A DNA stretch of 5,496 nucleotides, from assembly GCA_004297635.1 (NCBI GenBank), contig SCUQ01000062.1, forward strand, positions 1 to 5,496, read 5' to 3'. Position 1 is the stretch's first letter; each line of letters opens with the position of its first letter. Shown here piece by piece: positions 1 through 4,926 of this stretch. This DNA comes from Rhizorhabdus sp. GTDB taxonomy: Bacteria; Pseudomonadota; Alphaproteobacteria; Sphingomonadales; Sphingomonadaceae. A program made the position numbers and the translations under genes. Under the pieces are notes generated by a model. The model saw nothing but the letters and a program-made list of their open reading frames with translations, was not told where the DNA came from and did not search any database.

Positions 1-82
1 CGTCAGATAGGGTGCCGGCCCTCTTAGCGGGCAGATGGGCGCGGTGCCATAGTCAATAGATATGGGCGGTGAACGGCGGACG

Positions 83-940
83 TCACGCCTTCGGCTGATA
101 GGTCTGCTCGACGGTCGGGAAGCGCCGGGCGCGGACGTCGGCGGCATATTCGGCAACCGCGGCGTCGATCTGCTGGCTGAGCTGCGCATATTTCTTCACG
201 AAGCGCGGCACCCGATCGAACATGCCGAGCATGTCATCGATCACCAGTACCTGGCCGTCGCATTGGGCGGAGCCGCCGATGCCGATGGTGGGGATGTCGA
301 TCGCATGGGTCATCTCGATCGCCAGCGGCTCGATCACCCCTTCGACCACCAGCGCGAAGGCGCCCGCCTGGGCGATCGCCTTGGCGTCGCCGATCAGCTT
401 GGCATATTCGGACTGGCTGCGTCCGCGCGCGCCATAGCCCCCCAGCGCGTTGACGGCCTGCGGGGTAAGCCCGACATGGCCGATCACGGGAATGCCCCGC
501 GCGGAGAGGAAGGCCACCGTCTCGGCCATCGCCTCGCCGCCCTCCAGCTTCACGGCGGCCGCGCCGGTCTCCTTGAGCACCCGCGCCGCCGCGTGGAAGG
601 CCTGTTCGGGGCTCGCCTCATAGGAGCCGAACGGCATGTCGACCACGACCAGGCTGTGATAGCTGCCACGCACCACCGCGGCGCCATGGGCGATCATCAT
701 GTCGAGACTGACCGGGATGCTCGACGGCAGGCCGTAGATCACCTGGCCCAGGCTGTCACCGACGAGCAGCATGTCGCAATGCGGATCCAGGATCTGCGCC
801 ATGCGGATCGTATAGGCGGTCAGCATCACCACCGGATCCTTGCCCTTGGCATTGCGGATCGCGGGCACGGTGAGCCGCTTCATCGGTGCCGGCGTCGGGT
901 TCGCGCGGCTGGTGGCGGTGTCTATTTGAAAGGTCGACAT
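83..940 (-). CDS. panB: 3-methyl-2-oxobutanoate hydroxymethyltransferase (ketopantoate hydroxymethyltransferase)
   Basis: PanB transfers a hydroxymethyl group from 5,10-methylenetetrahydrofolate to 3-methyl-2-oxobutanoate, giving ketopantoate. This is the first committed step of pantothenate and CoA synthesis, in the cytoplasm. The 285-residue product shows the PanB barrel throughout. Metal and substrate residues sit in LLVGDSLG (Asp62), [10 protein letters not shown] (Asp101) and VKLEGG (Lys131, Glu133). The probable catalytic base is Glu200 in LVVEGV, and GHVGLTPQ (154-161) and PTIGIGGS (217-224) are also typical. It is slightly longer than the roughly 264 residues of E. coli PanB because of a 20-residue N-terminal extension. 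I chose the first ATG because GAGGG (951-955) lies 10 nt upstream of it; Met20 has no Shine-Dalgarno sequence. The ribosome binding site is formed by the end of the inverted-repeat element at 951-1155. Neighbouring gapR is on the same strand, 236 bp upstream by stop-to-start distance. Identification is secure from sequence motifs; regulation is not visible. Confidence 0.97.
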   Translation of the reverse strand: MSTFQIDTATSRANPTPAPMKRLTVPAIRNAKGKDPVVMLTAYTIRMAQILDPHCDMLLVGDSLGQVIYGLPSSIPVSLDMMIAHGAAVVRGSYHSLVVVDMPFGSYEASPEQAFHAAARVLKETGAAAVKLEGGEAMAETVAFLSARGIPVIGHVGLTPQAVNALGGYGARGRSQSEYAKLIGDAKAIAQAGAFALVVEGVIEPLAIEMTHAIDIPTIGIGGSAQCDGQVLVIDDMLGMFDRVPRFVKKYAQLSQQIDAAVAEYAADVRARRFPTVEQTYQPKA

Positions 941-950
941 TTTTTATTAG

Positions 951-1044
951 CCCTCAAGCGCCGGGCGCAGGGCATCCGCCCTGCTTGGCTTTCGCGGGGA
1001 TACCGCGGCGCGCATTCGCGCTTGCGGGACACTGTCGTGTCCCG
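951..1044 (+). repeat. Left arm of the composite element
   Basis: In order from the outside: the terminal segment CCCTCAAGCGCCGGG (951-965); hairpin GCAGGGC-ATCC-GCCCTGC (967-984); TTGGCTTTC (985-993); a 13-nt linker that can form GCGG-GGATA-CCGC (994-1006); the conserved segment at 1007-1027; and hairpin CGGGACAC-TGTC-GTGTCCCG (1025-1044). The right arm repeats the same order in reverse complement. Confidence 0.8.
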
Positions 1045-1060
1045 ACAACGAACTCGGCGC

Positions 1061-1155
1061 CGGAGCCTGCCAAGGCTCCGCAAGCGCGAATGCGCGCCCG
1101 AGCTTATGCGAGGAAAGCCAAGGCCAGCGGATGCTGGCCGCCCGGCGCCTGAGGG
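1061..1155 (-). repeat. Right arm of the composite element (reverse complement of the left)
   Basis: Read on the minus strand from 1155: the terminal segment CCCTCAGGCGCCGGG; hairpin GGCCAGC-ATCC-GCTGGCC (1139-1122); TTGGCTTTC (1121-1113); a 14-nt linker (1112-1099); the 21-bp conserved segment (1098-1078); and hairpin CGGAGCCT-TGGC-AGGCTCCG (1080-1061). It is one base longer than the left arm, and that base lies in the linker. Stem sequences differ from the left arm, yet all pairs remain perfect. Confidence 0.8.
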
Positions 1156-1171
1156 TCAAACAAAAAGACTC

Positions 1172-1435
1172 TCAGATCATACCCAGCGCCGCCATGTAGG
1201 TTTCGAGGACCATCGCCTCTTCCTCATGCTCGCCCTTCTTCTTCTTGCGGATGGCGAGCAGCTTGCGGACGATCTTGGTGTCGTAGCCGCGGCCCTTCAT
1301 CTCCGACATGACATCCTTGATGTCGTCGGCGATTCCCTTCTTCTCCTCTTCGAGGCGCTCGACCCGTTCGACGAACAGGCGCAGCTCCTGTGCGGCGATG
1401 CTGCCCTTGTCTTCGGTCGTGTCGGCTTCGGCCAT
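1172..1435 (-). CDS. gapR: GapR family nucleoid-associated protein (DUF2312)
   Basis: The 87-residue product is highly charged and alpha-helical. It matches the GapR/DUF2312 family in length (Caulobacter GapR is about 89 residues) and pattern: a coiled-coil segment ELRLFVERVERLEEEKKGI (residues 17-35), then DIKDVMSEMKGRGYDTK, a basic patch RKKKKG, and the C-terminal signature LETYMAALGM. In Caulobacter, GapR forms a tetrameric clamp on overtwisted AT-rich DNA ahead of replication and transcription forks and stimulates type II topoisomerases. That role is transferred here from the family. The ATG at 1435 is preceded by GAGGGACC about 10 nt upstream, and a candidate promoter lies at 1472-1500. 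The gene diverges from pyruvate kinase. Just past its stop (minus strand) is a T-rich run, TCTTTTTGTTT, then the inverted-repeat element, which may help end the transcript. Family assignment is strong; the symbol follows the Caulobacter homologue. Confidence 0.93.
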   Translation of the reverse strand: MAEADTTEDKGSIAAQELRLFVERVERLEEEKKGIADDIKDVMSEMKGRGYDTKIVRKLLAIRKKKKGEHEEEAMVLETYMAALGMI

Positions 1436-1471
1436 GATTCGCTGGTCCCTCGATTAAGCGTGAAGGCGGAG

Positions 1472-1500
1472 GCTGTAGAGGGACGCGCGCGGCGGCTCAA
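1472..1500 (-). promoter_or_regulatory. Candidate sigma70-type promoter of gapR
   Basis: On the minus strand TTGAGC (1500-1495) and TACAGC (1477-1472) are separated by 17 nt. This fits -35 and -10 boxes (4 of 6 and 3 of 6 to consensus) and would give a leader of about 30 nt before the ATG at 1435. Spacing and position fit, but the matches are only moderate. Confidence 0.4.
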
Positions 1501-1560
1501 CGGGGAATCGGCGCAGCGCGCAGGATGCGGCAGAGCATGACATTCCGGCGACGGAAAGGC

Positions 1561-1588
1561 TTGCCAAGCGAATCCATGCTTCTACCTA
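1561..1588 (+). promoter_or_regulatory. Candidate promoter of pyruvate kinase
   Basis: TTGCCA (1561-1566, 5 of 6 to the -35 consensus) is followed after 16 nt by TACCTA (1583-1588), a weak -10. Transcription would start near 1595, leaving a short leader of about 22 nt that contains the Shine-Dalgarno sequence. The -10 is poor, so this is tentative. Confidence 0.33.
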
Positions 1589-1603
1589 GGGCGACCTTCG
1601 AAC

Positions 1604-1609
1604 AAGGGA
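1604..1609 (+). promoter_or_regulatory. Shine-Dalgarno sequence that fixes the TTG start of pyk
   Basis: AAGGGA ends 7 nt before TTG at 1617, an ideal spacing. The nearest upstream ATG (1576) is out of frame, so the site supports TTG as the true initiator. Confidence 0.75.
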
Positions 1610-1616
1610 CCGACAT

Positions 1617-3074
1617 TTGGAAACCCAGCTCTCTCCCCGTCAGCGCAAGGTCCGCGTGCTCGCCACGCTGGGGCCGGCGAGCGCATCGCCCGCGATGATC
1701 GCCAAGCTGTTCCGCGCCGGTGCGGATGCCTTCCGCATCAACATGAGCCATGGCGCCCATGCCGACAAGGTGCCGATCATACAGGCCATCCGCACGATGG
1801 AAAAGGATCTCGGCCGCGCCACCACGATATTGTTCGATCTGCAGGGGCCCAAGCTCCGGGTCGGAAAGTTCGCCGATGGCATTGTCCAGCTTGCGACGGG
1901 CCACCGCTTCGTGCTCGACCGGGATCCCACGCCCGGCGATTCCAGCCGGGTGGAGCTTCCCCACCGCGAGATATTCGAGGCGCTCGAGCCGGGTACGCGG
2001 CTGCTGCTCGACGATGGCAAGCTGGTGTTGCGGGTACAGTCGGTCGGTCGCGACAGGATCGAGACGATGATCGAGGTCGGCGGCGCGCTGTCGAACAGCA
2101 AGGGCCTCAACGTTCCCGACGTGATCGTGCCGATGGCGGCGCTGACCGAGAAGGACCGCCGCGACCTCACCTTCGCCTGCGAGCAGGGCGCCGACTGGAT
2201 CGCGCTGAGCTTCGTGCAGCGCCCGGAGGATGTCGCGGAGGCGCGCAGCCTGATCGGCGGGAAGGCGGCGCTGCTCGCCAAGATCGAGAAGCCGCAGGCG
2301 GTGGAGCGGCTGGAGGAGATATTGGAGCTGGCCGACGCGGTGATGGTCGCGCGCGGCGATCTCGGCGTCGAACTGCCGCCCGAGCGGGTGCCGCCGATGC
2401 AGAAGCGCATCGTCGAGACCGCGCGTCGCATGGGGCGCCCGGTGGTCGTCGCCACCCAGATGCTCGAATCGATGATCCAATCGCCGAGCCCGACGCGGGC
2501 CGAGGTGTCCGATGTCGCCACCGCCATCTATGACGGTGCCGACGCGGTCATGCTCTCGGCCGAATCGGCGAGCGGACAATGGCCCGTCGAAGCGGTGACG
2601 ATGATGGACGCGATCGCCATGTCGGTGGAAAGCGACCCCGGCTATGCCGCGCGGCTCCACTTCACCGAGACGCACCCCGATTCGACGACCGCCGACGCGC
2701 TGGCCGAAGCCGCCGCGCGGATCGCCGATACCGTCTCGGCGAGCCTGATCATCTGCTTCACCCTGTCCGGATCGACCGCGCGCCGCATCGCGCGCGAGCG
2801 CCCCTCGGTGCCGCTGATGGTGCTGACCCCCAAGCTCGCCACCGCGCGCCGGATGGGCCTGTTGTGGGGCAGCCATGCCGTGCGCACCCGCGACGTCGCT
2901 AGCTTCGAGGAAATGGTGGCCAAGGCCAAGCGCATGGCGCTGCGCCAGCAACTCGCCAAGGCGGGCGACCGCGTCGTGATCGTCGCTGGCGTCCCGTTCG
3001 GCACGCCCGGTTCGACGAACATGATCCATGTCGTCCGGCTGACCGGGGACGAGCTGAAAGGCTATGGCGGGTAG
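1617..3074 (+). CDS. pyk: Pyruvate kinase, probably potassium-independent
   Basis: Pyruvate kinase moves phosphate from phosphoenolpyruvate to ADP, yielding pyruvate and ATP: the last step of glycolysis or the Entner-Doudoroff route, in the cytoplasm. The 485-residue length is normal. Visible motifs are FRINMSHG (residues 39-46), LFDLQGPKLR (72-81), a B-domain segment LLLDDGKLVLRV (129-140), and AKIEKPQ (221-227) with catalytic Lys222 and metal-binding Glu224. Next come VARGDLGVELP (244-254) with Asp248, VVATQMLESM (277-286) with Thr280, and SAESASGQWPVEAV (314-327). The C-terminal domain follows from about 355. Lys79 in GPKLR replaces the Glu of potassium-dependent enzymes, which in characterised family members marks potassium independence; E. 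coli PykA has the same DLQGPK context. Translation starts at TTG, supported by AAGGGA at 1604-1609. The gene diverges from gapR and ends 10 bp from the convergent globin stop, with no terminator hairpin visible between them. Confidence 0.97.
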   Translation: METQLSPRQRKVRVLATLGPASASPAMIAKLFRAGADAFRINMSHGAHADKVPIIQAIRTMEKDLGRATTILFDLQGPKLRVGKFADGIVQLATGHRFVLDRDPTPGDSSRVELPHREIFEALEPGTRLLLDDGKLVLRVQSVGRDRIETMIEVGGALSNSKGLNVPDVIVPMAALTEKDRRDLTFACEQGADWIALSFVQRPEDVAEARSLIGGKAALLAKIEKPQAVERLEEILELADAVMVARGDLGVELPPERVPPMQKRIVETARRMGRPVVVATQMLESMIQSPSPTRAEVSDVATAIYDGADAVMLSAESASGQWPVEAVTMMDAIAMSVESDPGYAARLHFTETHPDSTTADALAEAAARIADTVSASLIICFTLSGSTARRIARERPSVPLMVLTPKLATARRMGLLWGSHAVRTRDVASFEEMVAKAKRMALRQQLAKAGDRVVIVAGVPFGTPGSTNMIHVVRLTGDELKGYGG

Positions 3075-3084
3075 CGCTACGCGC

Positions 3085-3492
3085 TCAGCCGCCGACCGGC
3101 TGGGTACGAATCATCGCCTGTGCCATGCCGTCCAGCGCATCGGCCATGCGCGTGCCGATATCGGAAGCCATGCCGCTGTCGGCAATCGCCTGCCGCATCG
3201 CATCGGCCCATTGTCGTGCCGTGGCGGCGGTCACGGCGATCCGGCCATGAACCGACATGACGCATTTGCCGGGATTGTCGGCGAACCAGTCGCGCGGACC
3301 ACCGAGCCAGGCGGTCAGGAAGCCTGCCAGCGACGTCCGCATCGGCGCGAGATCGGACGCATGAAGCGCCCGCAGCTCGGCATAAGCGGGCTGTTCGTCC
3401 ATCAGATCGTAGAAGCGATCGACGATCGTTCGCACCGTGGCGGCGCCCCCCACCATGTCGAACGGCGTTTCCCGTACCGCAGCGTCTGCCAT
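3085..3492 (-). CDS. Group II truncated hemoglobin (trHbO-type globin)
   Basis: This 135-residue heme protein belongs to the 2-over-2 group II globins, which bind O2 or NO and are linked to oxygen handling, peroxide or nitrosative stress. The pattern is clear: PFDMVGG at the N-terminus, IVDRFYDLMD with B10 Tyr28, RALHASDL with probable CD1 His44, and FLTAWLGGP (58-66). The proximal F8 His82 lies in VMSVHGRI, and G8 Trp95 in ARQWADAM. His at CD1 with Tyr B10 and Trp G8 is a heme-pocket combination reported in proteobacterial trHbO proteins. I chose ATG 3492 because AGAGGA (3506-3501, minus strand) lies at good spacing and family alignment begins there. In-frame sequence continues upstream but runs through the FNR-type box at 3548-3561. 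That box suggests induction at low oxygen or by NO. It converges on pyk. The exact ligand chemistry is not deducible from sequence. Confidence 0.9.
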   Translation of the reverse strand: MADAAVRETPFDMVGGAATVRTIVDRFYDLMDEQPAYAELRALHASDLAPMRTSLAGFLTAWLGGPRDWFADNPGKCVMSVHGRIAVTAATARQWADAMRQAIADSGMASDIGTRMADALDGMAQAMIRTQPVGG

Positions 3493-3547
3493 AAATGGAG
3501 TCCTCTTCCTCTCGGCGCAGCTTGGTCGGGCGGCCCGCTTGGGCGCA

Positions 3548-3561
3548 TTGACGTGGATCAA
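3548..3561 (-). promoter_or_regulatory. FNR/FixK-type box upstream of the globin gene
   Basis: TTGACGTGGATCAA (plus strand) matches the CRP/FNR-family palindrome TTGAT-N4-ATCAA in 9 of 10 defined positions, with one perfect half-site. It ends 55 nt before the globin ATG. A class II activator position (centre at -41.5) would put the transcription start near 3513 and leave a leader of about 20 nt holding the Shine-Dalgarno sequence. No regulator gene is in the window. Confidence 0.72.
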
Positions 3562-3673
3562 GCGCGCTGATCTGCGGCGCGGCCTGGCGCGGCGCGTCGG
3601 TGCGGCCGACTTGCCCTCTTGAAGGATGCGGCGCGGGGCCATATGTTGGCTTTTGCGGTACCGGGCCCCTCTG

Positions 3674-3692
3674 ACGACTGCCACGCAGTCGT
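3674..3692. repeat. Perfect 8-bp inverted repeat in the globin/DUF465 divergent region
   Basis: ACGACTGC-CAC-GCAGTCGT is a perfect palindrome with a 3-nt centre, about 94 bp before the DUF465 start and about 180 bp before the globin start. No T-run follows on either strand, so it is not an intrinsic terminator. It could be an operator or a leader hairpin. Confidence 0.6.
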
Positions 3693-3785
3693 GATGTCGG
3701 ACCGCATCGAGTGGGCTCGGTGCGCTGTCCTGACACTGTCTCCGTCCCCCCCTCGATCGATCAACGTATCGACAGGAGTGAGGCA

Positions 3786-3959
3786 ATGAATCCGTCCATC
3801 TATCGTCTGAGCACGATCCACAGCCAGATCGATCGCGAAATCCGGAGCGAATTGCGCCGGCGGGTGCCCGACTGGGTCCGGCTGCTGCGCCTGAAGAAGC
3901 TGCGGCTGGCGATCAAGGACCGCATCGCCGGCCATATGGCGAAGCTGCGCCGCCGCTGA
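3786..3959 (+). CDS. Small YdcH/DUF465-type protein
   Basis: The 57-residue product is basic and helical. Its shape fits the YdcH/DUF465 family: an N-terminal helix with IHSQIDREIRSEL (residues 11-23), a short break at VPDW (27-30), and a second helix RLLRLKKLRLAIKDRI (32-47) carrying the LKKxRLxxKD core typical of the family. Family function is not well established; these are small cytoplasmic helical-hairpin proteins. The ATG is well supported by AGGAG at 3774-3778, 7 nt upstream. An in-frame start further upstream, at 3711, lacks that support. The gene stands alone, diverges from the globin, and ends at a rho-independent terminator (4032-4074). No strong promoter is visible; the palindrome at 3674-3692 may regulate it. 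Confidence is high that it is a gene and moderate on family. Confidence 0.83.
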   Translation: MNPSIYRLSTIHSQIDREIRSELRRRVPDWVRLLRLKKLRLAIKDRIAGHMAKLRRR

Positions 3960-4031
3960 CCACCTGGCTCAGCCCCGACATCGGACCGATCCTGAGGGCG
4001 GGGTGGTGTGGCAGGCCGACGGACAAAGAGA

Positions 4032-4074
4032 CGGCGACGCCCCGGAGGAGGGGAGTGGGGCGCCGCCGCTTTTT
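4032..4074 (+). terminator. Rho-independent terminator after the DUF465 gene
   Basis: Arms CGGCGACGCCCC (4032-4043) and GGGGCGCCGCCG (4057-4068) form a 12-bp stem with one A-C mismatch and a 13-nt loop, followed by C and then TTTTT (4070-4074). It ends the plus-strand transcript 73 nt after the stop. On the minus strand the same stem is followed by GTCTCTTTGT, so it may work weakly in that direction for the 36-residue protein gene. Confidence 0.8.
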
Positions 4075-4088
4075 CGGCACAGCCGAAA
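4072..4088. repeat. Second small hairpin between the convergent genes
   Basis: TTTCGGC-ACA-GCCGAAA is a perfect 7-bp stem with a 3-nt loop, starting 4 nt beyond the stop of the minus-strand 36-residue gene. It overlaps the T-run of the terminator. On the minus strand it is followed by AAAA, so it is not a classical terminator there, but it may protect the transcript 3' end. Confidence 0.6.
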
Positions 4089-4091
4089 CCG

Positions 4092-4202
4092 TCAATCCCG
4101 CCTGAACGCGTCCTCGATGCTGACAAAGCCGACGACCGCCATGAACAGCGCCGCCGCGCCGAGCGCGAGGAAGAGATAATTGTCCCCGAAGAAACCGATC
4201 AT
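4092..4202 (-). CDS. 36-residue single-pass membrane micro-protein, function unknown
   Basis: I do not recognise this protein. The product begins MIGFFGDNYLFL, has one hydrophobic segment (about residues 10-28, ending near FMAVVGFV), and closes with the charged tail SIEDAFRRD. It has no cleavable signal sequence or cysteine. It is best read as a small inner-membrane protein; the positive inside rule would favour the tail in the cytoplasm, weakly. The gene is supported by GGAG (minus strand, 8 nt before the ATG), a consistent hydrophobic reading, a stop placed just before a hairpin, and an FNR/FixK-type box 58 nt upstream. The geometry of that box closely matches the globin gene. Accessory subunits of terminal oxidases (CydX, CcoS-like) are of comparable size, but I see no sequence match, so any respiratory role is inference. 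It converges on the DUF465 gene. Confidence 0.75.
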   Translation of the reverse strand: MIGFFGDNYLFLALGAAALFMAVVGFVSIEDAFRRD

Positions 4203-4260
4203 CGCCCTGTCTCCATATCTCTGATGCAGAGGCTTGTGGGACGGGGCGGGCCGCATCGCT

Positions 4261-4274
4261 TTGATCCTGGTCAA
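4261..4274 (-). promoter_or_regulatory. FNR/FixK-type box upstream of the 36-residue membrane protein
   Basis: TTGATCCTGGTCAA (plus strand) matches TTGAT-N4-ATCAA in 9 of 10 defined positions and extends by one more T:A pair at each end (4260-4275). It ends 58 nt before the ATG at 4202, almost the same spacing as the globin box. In both promoters an AAGC-containing stretch lies about 25 nt after the box, where a class II -10 would be. Confidence 0.72.
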
Positions 4275-4308
4275 ATCCGTCGATTTTTTCGGTGATGCCG
4301 TCGCGTGC

Positions 4309-4926
4309 TCAGAGCAGGTCGAGCGATTCCAGCCGTGCCCGCAGATCGGCTGCGTCGCGGAAGACATGGCCGCGCAGTCCGCACGCCTGGGCGGCGACGA
4401 CATTCTCGGCGCGGTCGTCGATGAAGATCGCTTCGTCGGCAGCCAGCCCGAAGCGGCGCAGGGCAAGATGGTAGATCGCCCGGTCCGGCTTGGTCAGCCG
4501 CTCCTCGCCCGACACCACGATATCGGCGAAGAGATCGAAGATCGCGGCCTCGCGGGCGCGGAAGGGTGGCCAGAATTCGTGGCTGAAATTGGTGATCGCA
4601 TAGAGCGGCACGCCGGCGGCGTGAAGATCGCGGACAATCTCGCCCATGCCGGGCAGCAGGCCCGTGACCGTTTCGGAGAAGCGTGGGCCGAAGGCTGCGA
4701 TCGCGTCGGCGAAGCGCGGCCATCGGGCAATATGTTCGGCACTTGTTTCCGCGAAGGGGCGGCCGGCATCATGCTGGCCGTGCCAGTCCATGGTGACGAC
4801 CTCGCGCAGAAACAGTTCAAGCTCGTGCGCGGGCACGAGCTTTTCGAAGAACTGCCGGAGATTCCAATCGTAGAGCACATTGCCGACATCGAAGATGACG
4901 GCGCGCGTGCGGCGCGGGATGATCAG
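4309..4926 (-). CDS. HAD-superfamily (subfamily IA) hydrolase/phosphatase with a probable CTG start
   Basis: Haloacid-dehalogenase-fold hydrolases use an Asp nucleophile, usually to remove phosphate from small metabolites; the substrate here is unknown. With CTG at 4926 the product has 205 residues, normal for the family. Motif I is [12 protein letters not shown] with nucleophile Asp13. The usual second Asp is Gly15, as in YihX-like FDLGN members. A helical cap follows (about 18-85), then motif II in LYAITNFS (Thr112), motif III Lys146 in RLTKPD, and motif [15 protein letters not shown] (Asp170, Asp171). No ATG, GTG or TTG occurs in this frame between the preceding TAA (inside rpmJ) and motif I. 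The first GTG (4878) would remove the nucleophile. CTG overlaps the rpmJ TGA stop (CTGA), which suggests translational coupling; AAGG lies about 10 nt upstream. An ATC start, or a sequencing error, are alternatives. Family is secure; the start is not. Confidence 0.85.
   Translation of the reverse strand: MIIPRRTRAVIFDVGNVLYDWNLRQFFEKLVPAHELELFLREVVTMDWHGQHDAGRPFAETSAEHIARWPRFADAIAAFGPRFSETVTGLLPGMGEIVRDLHAAGVPLYAITNFSHEFWPPFRAREAAIFDLFADIVVSGEERLTKPDRAIYHLALRRFGLAADEAIFIDDRAENVVAAQACGLRGHVFRDAADLRARLESLDLL

Larger units (their letters stand above)
951..1155. repeat. Composite inverted-repeat element with four hairpins, between gapR and panB
   Basis: This 205-bp non-coding block consists of two inverted arms (951-1044 and 1061-1155) around a 16-nt centre. 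The arms share three near-identical segments: the ends CCCTCARGCGCCGGGCG (951-967 and 1139-1155, 16 of 17 matching), CTTGGCTTTC (984-993 and 1113-1122), and a perfect 21-bp match (1007-1027 and 1078-1098). Between them lie perfect hairpins at 967-984, 1025-1044, 1061-1080 and 1122-1139. T-rich sequence precedes each end (TTTTTATTAG at the left; TTTTTGTTTGA on the opposite strand at the right), so the true element may span about 941-1170. It begins 16 nt past the gapR stop and overlaps the panB ribosome binding site. It resembles a REP/BIME-type mosaic or a small non-autonomous mobile element, but I cannot assign a named family. I see no convincing target-site duplication and no open reading frame with a recognisable product. 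Confidence 0.85.

Noticed and set aside
951..1155. CRISPR-like array or intrinsic terminator for gapR
   Set aside because: The repeats are inverted, with no regular spacers, and no U-run follows the stems in the gapR direction. The T-rich run precedes the hairpins instead.
62..1540. Long plus-strand open frame opposite panB and gapR
   Set aside because: It is an antisense shadow in GC-rich DNA. Its product is rich in His, Arg and Gly with no domain pattern, and it crosses two well-identified genes and the repeat element.
1497..3029. Long minus-strand open frame opposite pyruvate kinase
   Set aside because: The plus strand encodes an unmistakable pyruvate kinase. The antisense product is low-complexity, His- and Arg-rich, without recognisable motifs.
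3085..3786. Longer globin starting far upstream of 3492
   Set aside because: The extra N-terminal part is Arg-rich and unlike any globin, and it would run through the FNR-type box. The ATG at 3492 has a proper ribosome binding site.
4278..4290. CCG-TCGATTTTTT-CGG as a terminator
   Set aside because: The T-run lies inside the possible 3-bp hairpin rather than after it, and no plus-strand gene ends here.
4309..4878. HAD hydrolase starting at GTG 4878
   Set aside because: This start falls inside motif I and loses the nucleophile Asp, although motifs II-IV are intact.
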